DNA from: Novilysobacter_A longmucuonensis
GTDB lineage: Bacteria > Pseudomonadota > Gammaproteobacteria > Xanthomonadales > Xanthomonadaceae
Assembly: GCF_046600735.1 (NCBI RefSeq)
Contig: NZ_JBJMAW010000006.1
Coordinates: forward strand, 116,148 to 180,147
Direction: 5' to 3'
DNA: 64,000 nucleotides
The position numbers were made by a program, and so were the translations under genes. Below the pieces are notes generated by a model. That model had not been told where the DNA came from and did no database searches. It saw only the letters and a program-made list of their open reading frames with translations. Shown piece after piece: positions 36,410 through 45,700 of this stretch; within the stretch, counting starts at the first letter, position 1, and every line of letters starts with the position of its first letter.

Positions 36410-36449
36410 GCATGCTCGACCAGAGCTGATCATGCTCGACAAGAGCTGA
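36391..36449. repeat. three tandem 20-bp units carrying the DUF2721 stop codon
   Basis: The unit CATGCTCGACAAGAGCTGAG occurs at 36391, 36411 and 36431 with one or two changes each. The first copy contains the last five codons and stop of the DUF2721 gene; the third ends one base before the tadA stop. It fits slippage or unequal exchange between convergent genes. Confidence 0.9.
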
Positions 36450-36929
36450 CTAGGACGCGGCCGGCGTGGCCTTGCCGCGCTTGCGGCGGAAATAGGCGGT
36501 CAGCCGCGCCGCAGCCGCCTCGCCGAGCACCCCACCCTGCACTTCGACGCGGTGGTTGTGGCGCGGGTCGGCCAACAGATCGAACACACTGCCGGCGGCG
36601 CCGGTCTTGGGATCGCTGGCCGCATAGACCACGCGCGCCACACGCGCATGGATCATCGCCATCGCGCACATCGCGCACGGCTCCAGGGTCACGTACAGCG
36701 TGCTGCCTAGCAGCCGGTGGTTGCCAATGCGTGCACCGGCCTGGCGCATCGCGACGACTTCGGCGTGCGCGGTCGGGTCATGCTCGGTGATGTTGCGGTT
36801 CCAGCCCTCGCCCAGGACCTCGCCCGCGGCTGATACCAACAGCGCGCCGACCGGAATCTCGTCGTCCTCGCGCTCGGCACGCTCGGCCAAGGCGAGCGCG
36901 TGCTGCATCCAGTGTTCGTCGGTGTTCAT
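36450..36929 (-). CDS. tadA: tRNA-specific adenosine deaminase
   Basis: This 159-residue zinc deaminase makes inosine at wobble position 34 of tRNA-Arg(ACG). The motifs PTAHAEVVAM and EPCAMCAMAM hold the catalytic Glu and the zinc ligands His, Cys and Cys. The ATG at 36929 is chosen for family length; another at 36941 adds four residues and lies at the edge of a repeat. Neither has a clear ribosome site. Confidence 0.95.
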   Translation of the reverse strand: MNTDEHWMQHALALAERAEREDDEIPVGALLVSAAGEVLGEGWNRNITEHDPTAHAEVVAMRQAGARIGNHRLLGSTLYVTLEPCAMCAMAMIHARVARVVYAASDPKTGAAGSVFDLLADPRHNHRVEVQGGVLGEAAAARLTAYFRRKRGKATPAAS

Positions 36930-36940
36930 GGGCGCTAACA

Positions 36941-37137
36941 TTTTTGACGCGGATAACAGCGGACCAAGCAGAACAACAGAGCCGTAGGATGGGTTGAGCC
37001 GAAGGCGAATACCCATCGACCGAGACCACGATGGGTTTCGCTGCGCTCAACCCATCCTACGAACTACGAAAGACGAACTAGCCATCACAACCTTTGCTCT
37101 ATCCGCGCTTTTATCCGCGTTGATCCGCGTCAAAAAA
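36941..37137. repeat. nested repeats: GATCCGCG inverted arms around a GTAGGATGGGTTGAG element
   Basis: The outer arms are TTTTTGACGCGGATAAC (36941-36957) and TTTTATCCGCG...GATCCGCGTCAAAAAA (37100-37137), a family seen again at 57741-57845. Inside lies a palindrome starting GTAGGATGGGTTGAGC (36984) and ending GCTCAACCCATCCTAC (37060). The whole occupies the 212 bp between tadA and guaA on the same strand. No promoter or gene is seen. Confidence 0.8.
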
Positions 37138-37141
37138 GCCC

Positions 37142-38722
37142 CTACTCCCACTCGATCGTCGCAGGCGGCTTGCCACTGATGTCATAGACAACACGAGAAA
37201 CGCCTCGTAACTCGTTGATTATCCTGTTAGAAACCCGGCCGAGAAACTCGTACGGGAGGTGCGCCCAGTGTGCGGTCATGAAGTCGATGGTCTCCACCGC
37301 GCGCAAGGCGATCACCCATTCGTAGGCGCGCGCGTCGCCGACCACGCCGACCGACTTCACCGGCAGGAACACCGCGAAGGCCTGGCTGGTCTTGTCGTAC
37401 AGGTCGGCCCTGCGCAGCTCCTCGATGAAGATGTTGTCGGCCTGGGCCAGCAGCTCGGCGTACTCCTGCCTGACCTCGCCCAGGATGCGCACGCCCAGGC
37501 CCGGGCCGGGGAACGGATGGCGGTAGACCATCGGCTCGGGCAGGCCGAGCTCGACGCCGAGGCGACGGACCTCGTCCTTGAACAGCTCGCGCAGCGGCTC
37601 GACCAGCCCGAGTTTCATGTGCTCGGGCAGTCCGCCGACGTTGTGGTGGCTCTTGATGACGTGGGCCTTGCCGGTCTTGCTGCCGGCGGACTCGATCACG
37701 TCGGGGTAGATGGTGCCCTGCGCCAGCCACTTCGCATTGGCGAGCCGCGACGACTCTTCGTCGAAGATGTCGATGAACAGGTTGCCGATGATCTTGCGCT
37801 TGGCCTCAGGGTCGCTGACGCCTTCCAATGCCGCGAAGTAGCGGTCGGCGGCGTCGACCCGGATCACCTTCACGCCCATGTGCTCGGCGAACATCGCCAT
37901 CACCTGGTCGCCCTCCTGCCAGCGCAGCAGGCCGGTGTCGACGAACACGCAGGTCAGCTGGTCGCCGATGGCCTTGTGCAACAGCGCGGCGACGACCGAG
38001 GAGTCGACTCCGCCGGACAGGCCCAGGATCACCTCGTCGCTGCCGACCTGTTCGCGCACCCGGGCGATCTGGTCGTCGATGATGTGCGCGGCGGTCCACA
38101 AGGTCTGGCAGCCGCAGATCTCGGTGACGAAACGACGCAGCAGGGTCTGGCCCTGCAGGGTGTGGGTGACTTCCGGATGGAACTGCACGCCGTACCAGCG
38201 CTTGTCCTCGCAGGCCATCGCCGCGACCGGGATGCGGTCGGTGCGTGCGGTCACGGTGAACCCCGGCGGCGCGGTGGCGACGTGGTCGCCGTGGCTCATC
38301 CAGACGTTCAGGCGCGGCTGGCCTGCGTGGTCGCTCAGGCCGCCCAGTAGCGCATCGTGGGCAAACAGCTCGACCTCGGCGTGGCCGAACTCGCGTGCGT
38401 CGGCCGCCTCGGTCGAACCGCCCAGCTGCACCGCCAGCGTCTGCATCCCGTAGCAGATCCCCAGGATCGGCAGGCCGGAATCGAACACCTCCTGCGGCGC
38501 CCGCGGCGCGCCTTGTGCCGTGGTCGACTCCGGACCGCCCGAGAGGATGATGCCGTTGGCACCGTAGCCGGCGATCTCGGCCGGATCGTGGTCCCAGGCC
38601 CAGACTTCGCAGTAGACCCCGATCTCGCGGATGCGGCGGGCGATCAACTGCGTGTACTGCGCGCCGAAATCCAGGATCAGGATGCGGTCGGAATGGATGT
38701 CGTCGATGTGGGCGATGGTCAT
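37142..38722 (-). CDS. guaA: GMP synthase (glutamine-hydrolysing)
   Basis: This 526-residue enzyme aminates XMP to GMP. The N-terminal class I glutamine amidotransferase has LGICYGMQ (nucleophile Cys) and FHPEVTHT; the ATP-pyrophosphatase domain has LSGGVDSSV; the C-terminal dimerisation domain ends in PATIEWE. The length matches the family (525). guaB is upstream on the same strand, 106 bp away, so this is a guaBA unit with repeat arms in the gap. Confidence 0.97.
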   Translation of the reverse strand: MTIAHIDDIHSDRILILDFGAQYTQLIARRIREIGVYCEVWAWDHDPAEIAGYGANGIILSGGPESTTAQGAPRAPQEVFDSGLPILGICYGMQTLAVQLGGSTEAADAREFGHAEVELFAHDALLGGLSDHAGQPRLNVWMSHGDHVATAPPGFTVTARTDRIPVAAMACEDKRWYGVQFHPEVTHTLQGQTLLRRFVTEICGCQTLWTAAHIIDDQIARVREQVGSDEVILGLSGGVDSSVVAALLHKAIGDQLTCVFVDTGLLRWQEGDQVMAMFAEHMGVKVIRVDAADRYFAALEGVSDPEAKRKIIGNLFIDIFDEESSRLANAKWLAQGTIYPDVIESAGSKTGKAHVIKSHHNVGGLPEHMKLGLVEPLRELFKDEVRRLGVELGLPEPMVYRHPFPGPGLGVRILGEVRQEYAELLAQADNIFIEELRRADLYDKTSQAFAVFLPVKSVGVVGDARAYEWVIALRAVETIDFMTAHWAHLPYEFLGRVSNRIINELRGVSRVVYDISGKPPATIEWE

Positions 38723-38730
38723 GGGCGAGA

Positions 38731-38820
38731 AGTGAGTGGAGAGGAGTGAGAAGCGAGAGAAAGCGGTGCGAACGGTGCGGGAGCATCGGCTCCCACTCCT
38801 CACTCCTCTTCACTCACTCC
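38731..38820. repeat. GAGTGAG-type inverted simple-sequence arms between guaB and guaA
   Basis: The left arm, AGTGAGTGGAGAGGAGTGAG (from 38731), is an imperfect inverted copy of CTCCCACTCCTCACTCCTCT... (38790-38820). Both are built of GAGTG units. Together they could fold into a long stem in the guaBA message between the two cistrons. Confidence 0.7.
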
Positions 38821-38828
38821 TACTGTTT

Positions 38829-40286
38829 TCACCCCGCCCGATAATTCGGCGGTTCCTTGGTGATCTGCACGTCATGCACATGGCTCTCGCGCGTGCCGGC
38901 GTTGGTCACGCGCACGAAGCTGGGCTGCTTGCGCATTTCCTCGATCGTCGCGCAGCCGACGTAGCCCATCGTCGCGCGCAGGCCGCCGGCGAGCTGGTGG
39001 ACGACGTTGCGCAGCGGTCCGCGGTACGGAACCCGCCCCTCGATACCTTCCGGCACCAGCTTGTCGGCGTCGGAGGCATCCTGGAAATAGCGATCCTTGG
39101 AGCCCTGCTCCATCGCGCCCAGGCTGCCCATGCCGCGGTAGCTCTTGTAGCTGCGACCCTGGAACAGCTCGGTCTCCCCGGGGGCCTCCTCGGTGCCGGC
39201 GAACAGGCCGCCGACCATCACCGTCGATGCGCCCGCAACGATCGCCTTGCCGATATCGCCCGAGTAGCGGATGCCGCCGTCGGCGATCAGCGGGATGCGG
39301 TCCTGCAGTGCCTCGGCCACCATCGCCACCGCAGTCACCTGCGGCACGCCGACGCCGGCCACGATTCGCGTGGTGCAGATCGAGCCCGGCCCGATCCCCA
39401 CCTTGACCGCGTCCGCGCCATGGTCCATCAGCGCCAGCGCGGCATCGCCGGTGACGATGTTGCCGCCGATCACCTGCAGCTGCGGGAAACGCTGCTTGAC
39501 CCACCGCACCCGCTCGAGCACGCCCTGCGAATGGCCGTGCGCGGTATCGACCACCACCACGTCGACCCCGGCCTCGGCCAGCGCCTCGATCCGCGCCTCG
39601 GTATCGCCGGCCACACCGACCGCAGCCCCGACCAGCAGGCGCTCGCTGCTGTCATAGGCGGCGTTGGGGTTGTCGGATTTTTTCTGGATGTCCTTGACCG
39701 TGATCAGGCCGCGCAACTCGAAACCGTCGTTGACCACCAGCACCTTCTCGATGCGGTGCTTGTGCAGCAGGTGCACCACCTCTTCGTCCGCGGCGCCCTC
39801 CTGCACGGTCACCAGGCGATCTTTCTTGGTCATGATGTGGCGGACCGGATCGTCGAGCTTCTTCTCGAATCGCATGTCGCGACTGGTGACGATGCCGACC
39901 AGGCGCCCGCCGTCGACCACCGGCACGCCGGAGATGTTGCGCGCGCGGGTGAGCTTGAGCACGTCGCCGATCGTGGTTTCCGGACCGACCGTGAACGGCC
40001 GCCGGATCACCCCGGCCTCGAACGTCTTGACCTGCGCCACGTGCGAGGCCTGCTGCTCGACGCTCATGTTCTTGTGGATGATGCTGATGCCGCCGAGCTG
40101 CGCCATCGCGATGGCGAGGCGCGCCTCGCTGACGGTGTCCATCGCCGCCGACAGGATCGGCAGGCGGATGCTCAGGTCGCGGGTGAGGCGGGTGGTGAGC
40201 TTGACGTCCTTGGGCAGGACGCTCGAATGCGCGGGGACGAGCGATACGTCGTCGTAGGTCAGCGCTTCAGCCTGGATGCGCAGCAT
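38829..40286 (-). CDS. guaB: IMP dehydrogenase
   Basis: This 485-residue enzyme oxidises IMP to XMP with NAD, the committed step to GMP. The TIM barrel is split by two CBS domains (about 95-205). The catalytic loop has GPGSICTTR with the nucleophilic Cys, and the flap is intact (GMGSLGAM). The ATG at 40286 gives the standard N-terminus MLRIQAEALTYDDV; an ATG at 40316 would add ten residues. Confidence 0.97.
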   Translation of the reverse strand: MLRIQAEALTYDDVSLVPAHSSVLPKDVKLTTRLTRDLSIRLPILSAAMDTVSEARLAIAMAQLGGISIIHKNMSVEQQASHVAQVKTFEAGVIRRPFTVGPETTIGDVLKLTRARNISGVPVVDGGRLVGIVTSRDMRFEKKLDDPVRHIMTKKDRLVTVQEGAADEEVVHLLHKHRIEKVLVVNDGFELRGLITVKDIQKKSDNPNAAYDSSERLLVGAAVGVAGDTEARIEALAEAGVDVVVVDTAHGHSQGVLERVRWVKQRFPQLQVIGGNIVTGDAALALMDHGADAVKVGIGPGSICTTRIVAGVGVPQVTAVAMVAEALQDRIPLIADGGIRYSGDIGKAIVAGASTVMVGGLFAGTEEAPGETELFQGRSYKSYRGMGSLGAMEQGSKDRYFQDASDADKLVPEGIEGRVPYRGPLRNVVHQLAGGLRATMGYVGCATIEEMRKQPSFVRVTNAGTRESHVHDVQITKEPPNYRAG

Positions 40287-40349
40287 GGGCGGGCCCGGGG
40301 GAATGAAGCGCGTCATTGTATCAGGCGGGAGTCGGCCGCTGCGCGGCCT

Positions 40350-40460
40350 GTGAGGGGCAAGTCGCCGCTGGCGCGGCTGTGAGTGGGTAAGTCGCCGCTG
40401 GGGGTGGGCACGGCCTTGCCGGCTCACAGGCGGCGAAAGCCGCCGACTTACCCGCCCTAC
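40350..40460. repeat. composite GTAAGTCGCCGC repeat cluster between folD and guaB
   Basis: Two direct units, GTGAGGGGCAAGTCGCCGCTG (40350) and GTGAGTGGGTAAGTCGCCGCTG (40379), face an inverted unit ending GCCGACTTACCCGCCCTAC at 40460. The inverted unit contains the TAG stop of folD. It is another GTAGG-headed family. Confidence 0.7.
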
Positions 40461-41317
40461 GACTCGGCAGCGTCGGCGGCATCCAGGGTGTTCTGCATCA
40501 GCGTCGCAACGGTCATCGGCCCGACCCCGCCCGGCACCGGCGTGATCCAGCTGGCCCGTTCAGCCGCCGCGGCGAAGCCCACGTCGCCGACCAGGCGGCC
40601 GTCCTCGAGGCGGTTGATGCCGACATCGATCACCACCGCACCGGGCTTGACCCACTCGCCCGGGATCAGCCGCGGGCGCCCGACCGCGACCACCAGGATG
40701 TCGGCGCCGCGCACCGCCGCCTCCAGCGCCTCGGCCGGGGTGAACTTGTGGCAGCAGGTGGTGGTGCAGCCGGCGATCAACAGCTCCAGCGCCATGGGCC
40801 GGCCGACGTGGTTGGACACGCCCACCACCGTGGCACTGGCACCGCGCACCGGCCGGTCGGTGTAGGCCAGCAAGGTGGTGATGCCGCGCGGGGTGCACGG
40901 ACGCAGGCCGAACTGGCGCAGCGCGAGATGGCCGACGTTCTGGGGATGGAACCCGTCGACGTCCTTGCGCGGGTCGATCCGGTGGATCAGCTCCGTGCCG
41001 TCGCGGCGGTCCGGCAGCGGCAGCTGCACCAGGATGCCGTGCACCTGCGGGTCCGCGTTGAGCCGGTCGATCAGCGCGAGCAGCTCGGCGTCGGTGGTGG
41101 TCGCCGGCAGGTCGTGGTCGATCGCGCGGATGCCAACCTTCTTGGCGGCACGCCGCTTGTTGCGCACGTACACGCCGGAGGCCGGATCGCCACCGACCAG
41201 CACCACCGCGAGTCCCGGCCGGGTGCCGCCGGCGGCCATACGTGCATCGACCCGTACCTTGAGGTCATCGAGCAGGGCTTCGGCGATGCGCTTGCCGTCG
41301 AGGATCTTTGCGGTCAT
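40457..41317 (-). CDS. folD: methylenetetrahydrofolate dehydrogenase / cyclohydrolase
   Basis: This 286-residue bifunctional enzyme interconverts 5,10-methylene-THF and 10-formyl-THF. Signatures are YVRNKRRAAKKVG with the catalytic lysine, QLPLP, and PVPGGVGPMTVA near the C-terminus. The NADP fold has VVGVSNHVGRP where most members have GRSxxVGxP. The stop codon lies in the adjacent repeat. It is transcribed away from the DUF1244 gene. Confidence 0.96.
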   Translation of the reverse strand: MTAKILDGKRIAEALLDDLKVRVDARMAAGGTRPGLAVVLVGGDPASGVYVRNKRRAAKKVGIRAIDHDLPATTTDAELLALIDRLNADPQVHGILVQLPLPDRRDGTELIHRIDPRKDVDGFHPQNVGHLALRQFGLRPCTPRGITTLLAYTDRPVRGASATVVGVSNHVGRPMALELLIAGCTTTCCHKFTPAEALEAAVRGADILVVAVGRPRLIPGEWVKPGAVVIDVGINRLEDGRLVGDVGFAAAAERASWITPVPGGVGPMTVATLMQNTLDAADAAES

Positions 41318-41425
41318 CAGTGGAGGGACACCCGGGCGCTGGGACCGGCATTGTCCCCGATTACCACGTCACCACGAAATCCGACGTAACGTAGGCGACG
41401 CTCCCACGGACTTGCCGACTGCGCC

Positions 41426-41728
41426 ATGACCGACCACGAAACCACCGCCATCGAAGCCGCCGCGTTCCGCCGTCTGCTGCAGCACCTGATGCACGAGCGT
41501 CCGGACGTGCAGAACATCGATCTGATGATCCAGGCCGGGTTCTGCCGCAACTGCCTGTCGGACTGGTACCGCGATGCCGCCGAAGCGCGCGGCATCACGA
41601 TGACCCGGGACGAGGCCCGCGAGGCCGTCTACGGCATGCCGTTCACGCAATGGAAAGCGCAGCACCAGCGCGAGGCGACGCCGGAGCAACTGGCAGCATT
41701 CGAGGCCGCACGGGCGAGCAACGGCTGA
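41426..41728 (+). CDS. DUF1244 family protein
   Basis: This 100-residue small soluble protein has the DUF1244 signature HLMHERPDVQNIDLM, AGFCRNCLSDWY and YGMPFTQWKAQHQ. It has two conserved cysteines (CRNC), possibly metal-binding. The function is unknown. It is followed 9 bp later by a hydrolase gene. Confidence 0.9.
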   Translation: MTDHETTAIEAAAFRRLLQHLMHERPDVQNIDLMIQAGFCRNCLSDWYRDAAEARGITMTRDEAREAVYGMPFTQWKAQHQREATPEQLAAFEAARASNG

Positions 41729-41737
41729 GCCGCCCCG

Positions 41738-42517
41738 ATGCGCATCCTGCTGGGCGCGCTGGCGGTCGTGCTGCTGGCCTATGTCGGCTTGTGCCTGCTG
41801 CTGTATGAACGCCAACGCAGTCTCATATATTTCCCGGAGTTCACCCGGGTCGAGGCGGCGGAGACCGACTTTGCCCTCGCCCGCGGCGACATCACGCTGC
41901 GCGGCTGGGTGGTGAATCCGGGAAAGCCCGACGCGCTGCTGTACTTCGGCGGCAATGCCGAGCGCATCGAGGCCTCGCGCGAGGATCTCCGCCGCTGGTT
42001 TCCCGGCCGCACCATCTACCTGCTCGCCTACCGCGGTTACGGCGCCAGCGACGGCGAGCCCAGCGAAGCGGCGCTGGTCGCCGATGCGCTCGCACTGTAT
42101 GACCACGTGAGGGCCCGCCAGCCCGCGGCGTCCATCGCAGCGGTAGGCCGCAGCCTCGGCAGCGGCGTCGCTGGCCACCTCGCCTCGCGCCGGGACGTGC
42201 CACGGCTGGTGCTGATCACGCCGTTCGACTCGCTGCCCAACGTCGCGCAATCGCACTACCCATGGATGCCCGTGCGCTGGTTGATGCGCGATCGCTATGA
42301 CACCGCCGATGCCTTGGCGGACTATCGCGGCGAGGTGCTGATCATCCGTGCCGGCGAGGACGCGGTCGTGCCGGCGCCGGCGACCGACCGGCTGATCGCG
42401 TCGTTGGCGTCGGGGTTGTTGGTGGCCACGCAGGTCGTGGCGATCGAGCAGGCCGGGCACAACGACATCGCGATGTATCCCGAATATGGGCAGGCGTTGT
42501 CGGAATTCATGCGCTGA
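41738..42517 (+). CDS. membrane-anchored alpha/beta hydrolase
   Basis: This 259-residue protein has an N-terminal transmembrane helix (3-22) and then an alpha/beta-hydrolase domain of the YfhR/BEM46 type. Features are LIYFPE after the helix, YRGYGASDGEPSE, the nucleophile elbow GRSLGSGV, AGEDAVVP with the acid, and AGHNDI with the histidine. The triad is complete and the natural substrate unknown. It overlaps nothing and is followed by a likely terminator. Confidence 0.9.
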   Translation: MRILLGALAVVLLAYVGLCLLLYERQRSLIYFPEFTRVEAAETDFALARGDITLRGWVVNPGKPDALLYFGGNAERIEASREDLRRWFPGRTIYLLAYRGYGASDGEPSEAALVADALALYDHVRARQPAASIAAVGRSLGSGVAGHLASRRDVPRLVLITPFDSLPNVAQSHYPWMPVRWLMRDRYDTADALADYRGEVLIIRAGEDAVVPAPATDRLIASLASGLLVATQVVAIEQAGHNDIAMYPEYGQALSEFMR

Positions 42518-42555
42518 TGCGACGCCGGCACGCGCGCACCGAACGTCCTGGTGAT

Positions 42556-42592
42556 GGCGGCGGGCCGCCGTTTTTCGGCGGGCCTTTTTTCT
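42556..42592 (+). terminator. intrinsic terminator after the hydrolase gene
   Basis: A GC-rich stem GGGCCGCCG / CGGCGGGCC (one mismatch) with loop TTTTT is followed by TTTTTTCTTC. It lies about 40 bp after the hydrolase stop and before the hybrid kinase gene. Confidence 0.7.
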
Positions 42593-42740
42593 TCATCTTT
42601 ACACCCGCCACCGCTAGACTCGACACGATGTGCCTATCTGATCGACGCTGGTCCCGCTGGATCACGCATCCCGAGGAGCATCGCCACTGCCCGGTGACAT
42701 GCCGCGCGCCTGCAGCGCTGCACCGCGGGAACCGCGACCG

Positions 42741-45700
42741 ATGATGCAACCGAAGCAGTCCGCAGCCGGAGCGCCGGTGACCTCGCCGGAGGCGTGGGCG
42801 TTGCTGCAGGCCACCGACTGGTCGCGTCATGCGCTTGGACCAATGGAGCGTTGGCCGCAGAGTCTCCGCATTGCCCTGGGCATCTGCCTGAACTCGCGGT
42901 TTCCGATGTTCGTGTGGTGGGGACCACAGCTGATCAACTTCTACAACGACGCCTACATCCCGTTACTGGGCAAGCGACACCCATCCGCATTCGCGCGTCC
43001 GGCGCAGGCAGCGTGGGAGGAGATTTGGGACGTGGTCGGGGTACAGGCCGATGCCGTGATGCAACGCGGCGAGGCGAGCTGGAACGAGCGCATGCTGCTG
43101 GTCATGGAGCGCCACGGCTTCCGTGAGGAGGCCTACTTCACCTGGTCCTACAGCCCCATTCCCGATGACGCGCCGGACGGCTCGGGCGGGATTGGCGGTC
43201 TGTTCTGCGCCTGCACCGAGGAAACGCCGCGGGTACTGGTCGAACGCGAGCGCGACCGACTGCTCGCGCGCGCGCAGTCCGAGCGCGAGCGGCTGGCGGA
43301 TGCGTTCACGCTCTCGCCTTCGTTCATGGCGGTGACCCGCGGGCCGGCGCACGTGTTCGAGTTCGCCAACGAGCGCTACCTGCAACTCATCGGCGGTCGT
43401 GAAGTGGTCGGCCAGACCGTGACCGTGGCACTGCCGGAAGTTGTCGAGCAGGGCTTCATCGGGATCCTCGACGGCGTCTATACCAGTGGCCAGCCCTACG
43501 TGGGCAACGACATGCAGGTGTTGCTGCAGCGCCAGTCCGGGCGGCCGCTGGAGACGTGCTACGTGGATTTCGTCTACCTGCCGATGCGCGATGCCGACGG
43601 CATAGTGACCGGTATCCTCGCCCACGGCATCGACGTTACCGAACGGCACCAGACCGAGACTCGCGACCGCTTCCTGCTCGCGCTCGACGAGGCGGTGCGG
43701 CCACTGACCGATCCGGAGGAGATCACCAGAACCTGCGCCCGCCTGCTGGGCGAGCACCTGCAGGCCGACCGTTGCGCCTACGCGGACGTCGAGGCCGACC
43801 AGGACACCTTCAACGTCAGCGGCAACTACAACCGCGTCGTCCCTGGCATCGTCGGCCGCTACAGGTTTTTTTCCGATTTCGGCGAGCAGGCATTGCAACT
43901 GATGCACGCCGGGCAGCCGCTGGTGGTCAACGATGTCGACGACCATCAGCCCGCGCTGGGAGACCTGTCCGCCTACCGCCAGACGATGATCCAGGCAGTG
44001 ATCTGCGTCCCGCTGCACAAGTCGGGACGCTTCGTCGCCGCGATGGCCGTACACCAGGCGACCCCGCGCCACTGGACCGCCGAGGAGGTCGACCTGACTC
44101 ACCACGTCGCCAATCGCTGCTGGGAGTCCATGGAGCGCGCCCATGTCGCGCGCGAGCTGCGCGAGAGCGAGCAGCGCTTTCGCAACATGTCCGACCAGGC
44201 ACCGGTGATGATCTGGCTCACGCGGCCCGACAGGCAGTGCGAATACGTCAACAAGCAGTGGTACGACTTCACCGGCCAGACCCACGCGCAACCGCTGGGC
44301 GAGGGTTGGGTGGACGTGGTGCACCCGGATGACGCGCTCAAGACGATCGATACCTTCACCGCGGCCACTGCGCGCCGCGAACCGTTCTCTCACGAGTTCC
44401 GCATGCGCCGCGCGGATGGCAGCTACCGCTGGTGCGTGGTGTCGGCTGCGCCGCGTCCGGTAGCGCGCAGTGAAGTCCCGGGCTACATCGGATCGGTCAT
44501 CGACATCACCGATCGAAAGCGTATCGAGGACGGGCTGGCCGCCGAGAAGAAGGTGCTGGAACTGATGGCGACCGGCGCGGCCTTGCCCGACGTGCTCGAG
44601 ACGCTGGTGCGGATGGTCGAGGCGCAGTCGGCCGATGGCATGCTGTGTTCGGTGCTGGTGCTCGACGAGGCCGGCGAATGCCTGCATCGTGGCGCCGCGC
44701 CGAGCCTGCCGGAGCCCTACAACGCCGCGATCGACGGCCTGCGCATCGGCACCAGCGCCGGCTCGTGCGGCACCGCCGCGTTCGAGGACCGGGTGGTGTC
44801 GGTGGACGACATCAGCAACGATCCGCTGTGGCAGGACTTCCGCGCACTGGCCGCCGAGCAGGGCCTCGGCGCCTGCACCTCGATACCGATCCGCGCCAGC
44901 GACGGCCGGGTGCTCGGCTCGGTCGCGGTCTACTATCGCCAGCCGCGCGAGACGAGCGCCCACGATCTCGACCTCGCACGTCTGGCCTCGCACCTGGGCG
45001 GCATCGTCCTGGAGAAGCACAGTGTCGACCAGCGCCTGCGCCAGTCGCTGCAGGCCGAGCAGGAGGCACGCAGCGAGGCCGAGCGTGCCAGCCGCATGAA
45101 GGACGACTTCCTTGCCACGCTGAGCCATGAGCTGCGCACGCCGCTCAACGCGATCCTGGGCTGGGTCGGCATCCTGCGCCTGCAGCAGGAGGCGCTTCCG
45201 GCCGAACTGGCGCAGGGCGTGGACGTGATCGAACGCAACGCGCGCGCGCAGGCGCAGATCATCCAGGACCTGCTCGACATGAGCGCGATCATCTCCGGCA
45301 AGGTGCGCCTGGACCTGCAGAACGTCGACCTGGCCGAGATTGCCTTGGCCGCGGTGGAAACCGCCCGGCCCAACGCCGACGCCCGGCATGTGCGTCTGGT
45401 GCACTCGACCCGGGACGCGATCGGCGATAGCACGGTCAGTGGCGATGCGTCGCGGCTGCAGCAGATCCTGTGGAACCTGCTTAGCAACGCGATCAAGTTC
45501 ACCCCGCGCGGCGGCGAGGTGCAGGTGCGACTGGCGCGTGCCGGCTCGCTGCTGGAGTTGACCGTCAGCGATACCGGCGAGGGCATCGATGCCGAATTCC
45601 TGCCGTATGTGTTCGACCGCTTCCGCCAGGCCGACGCTTCGATCAGCCGGCGCCACGGCGGGCTCGGCCTTGGGCTGTCGATCGTCAAGAAGCTGGTCGA

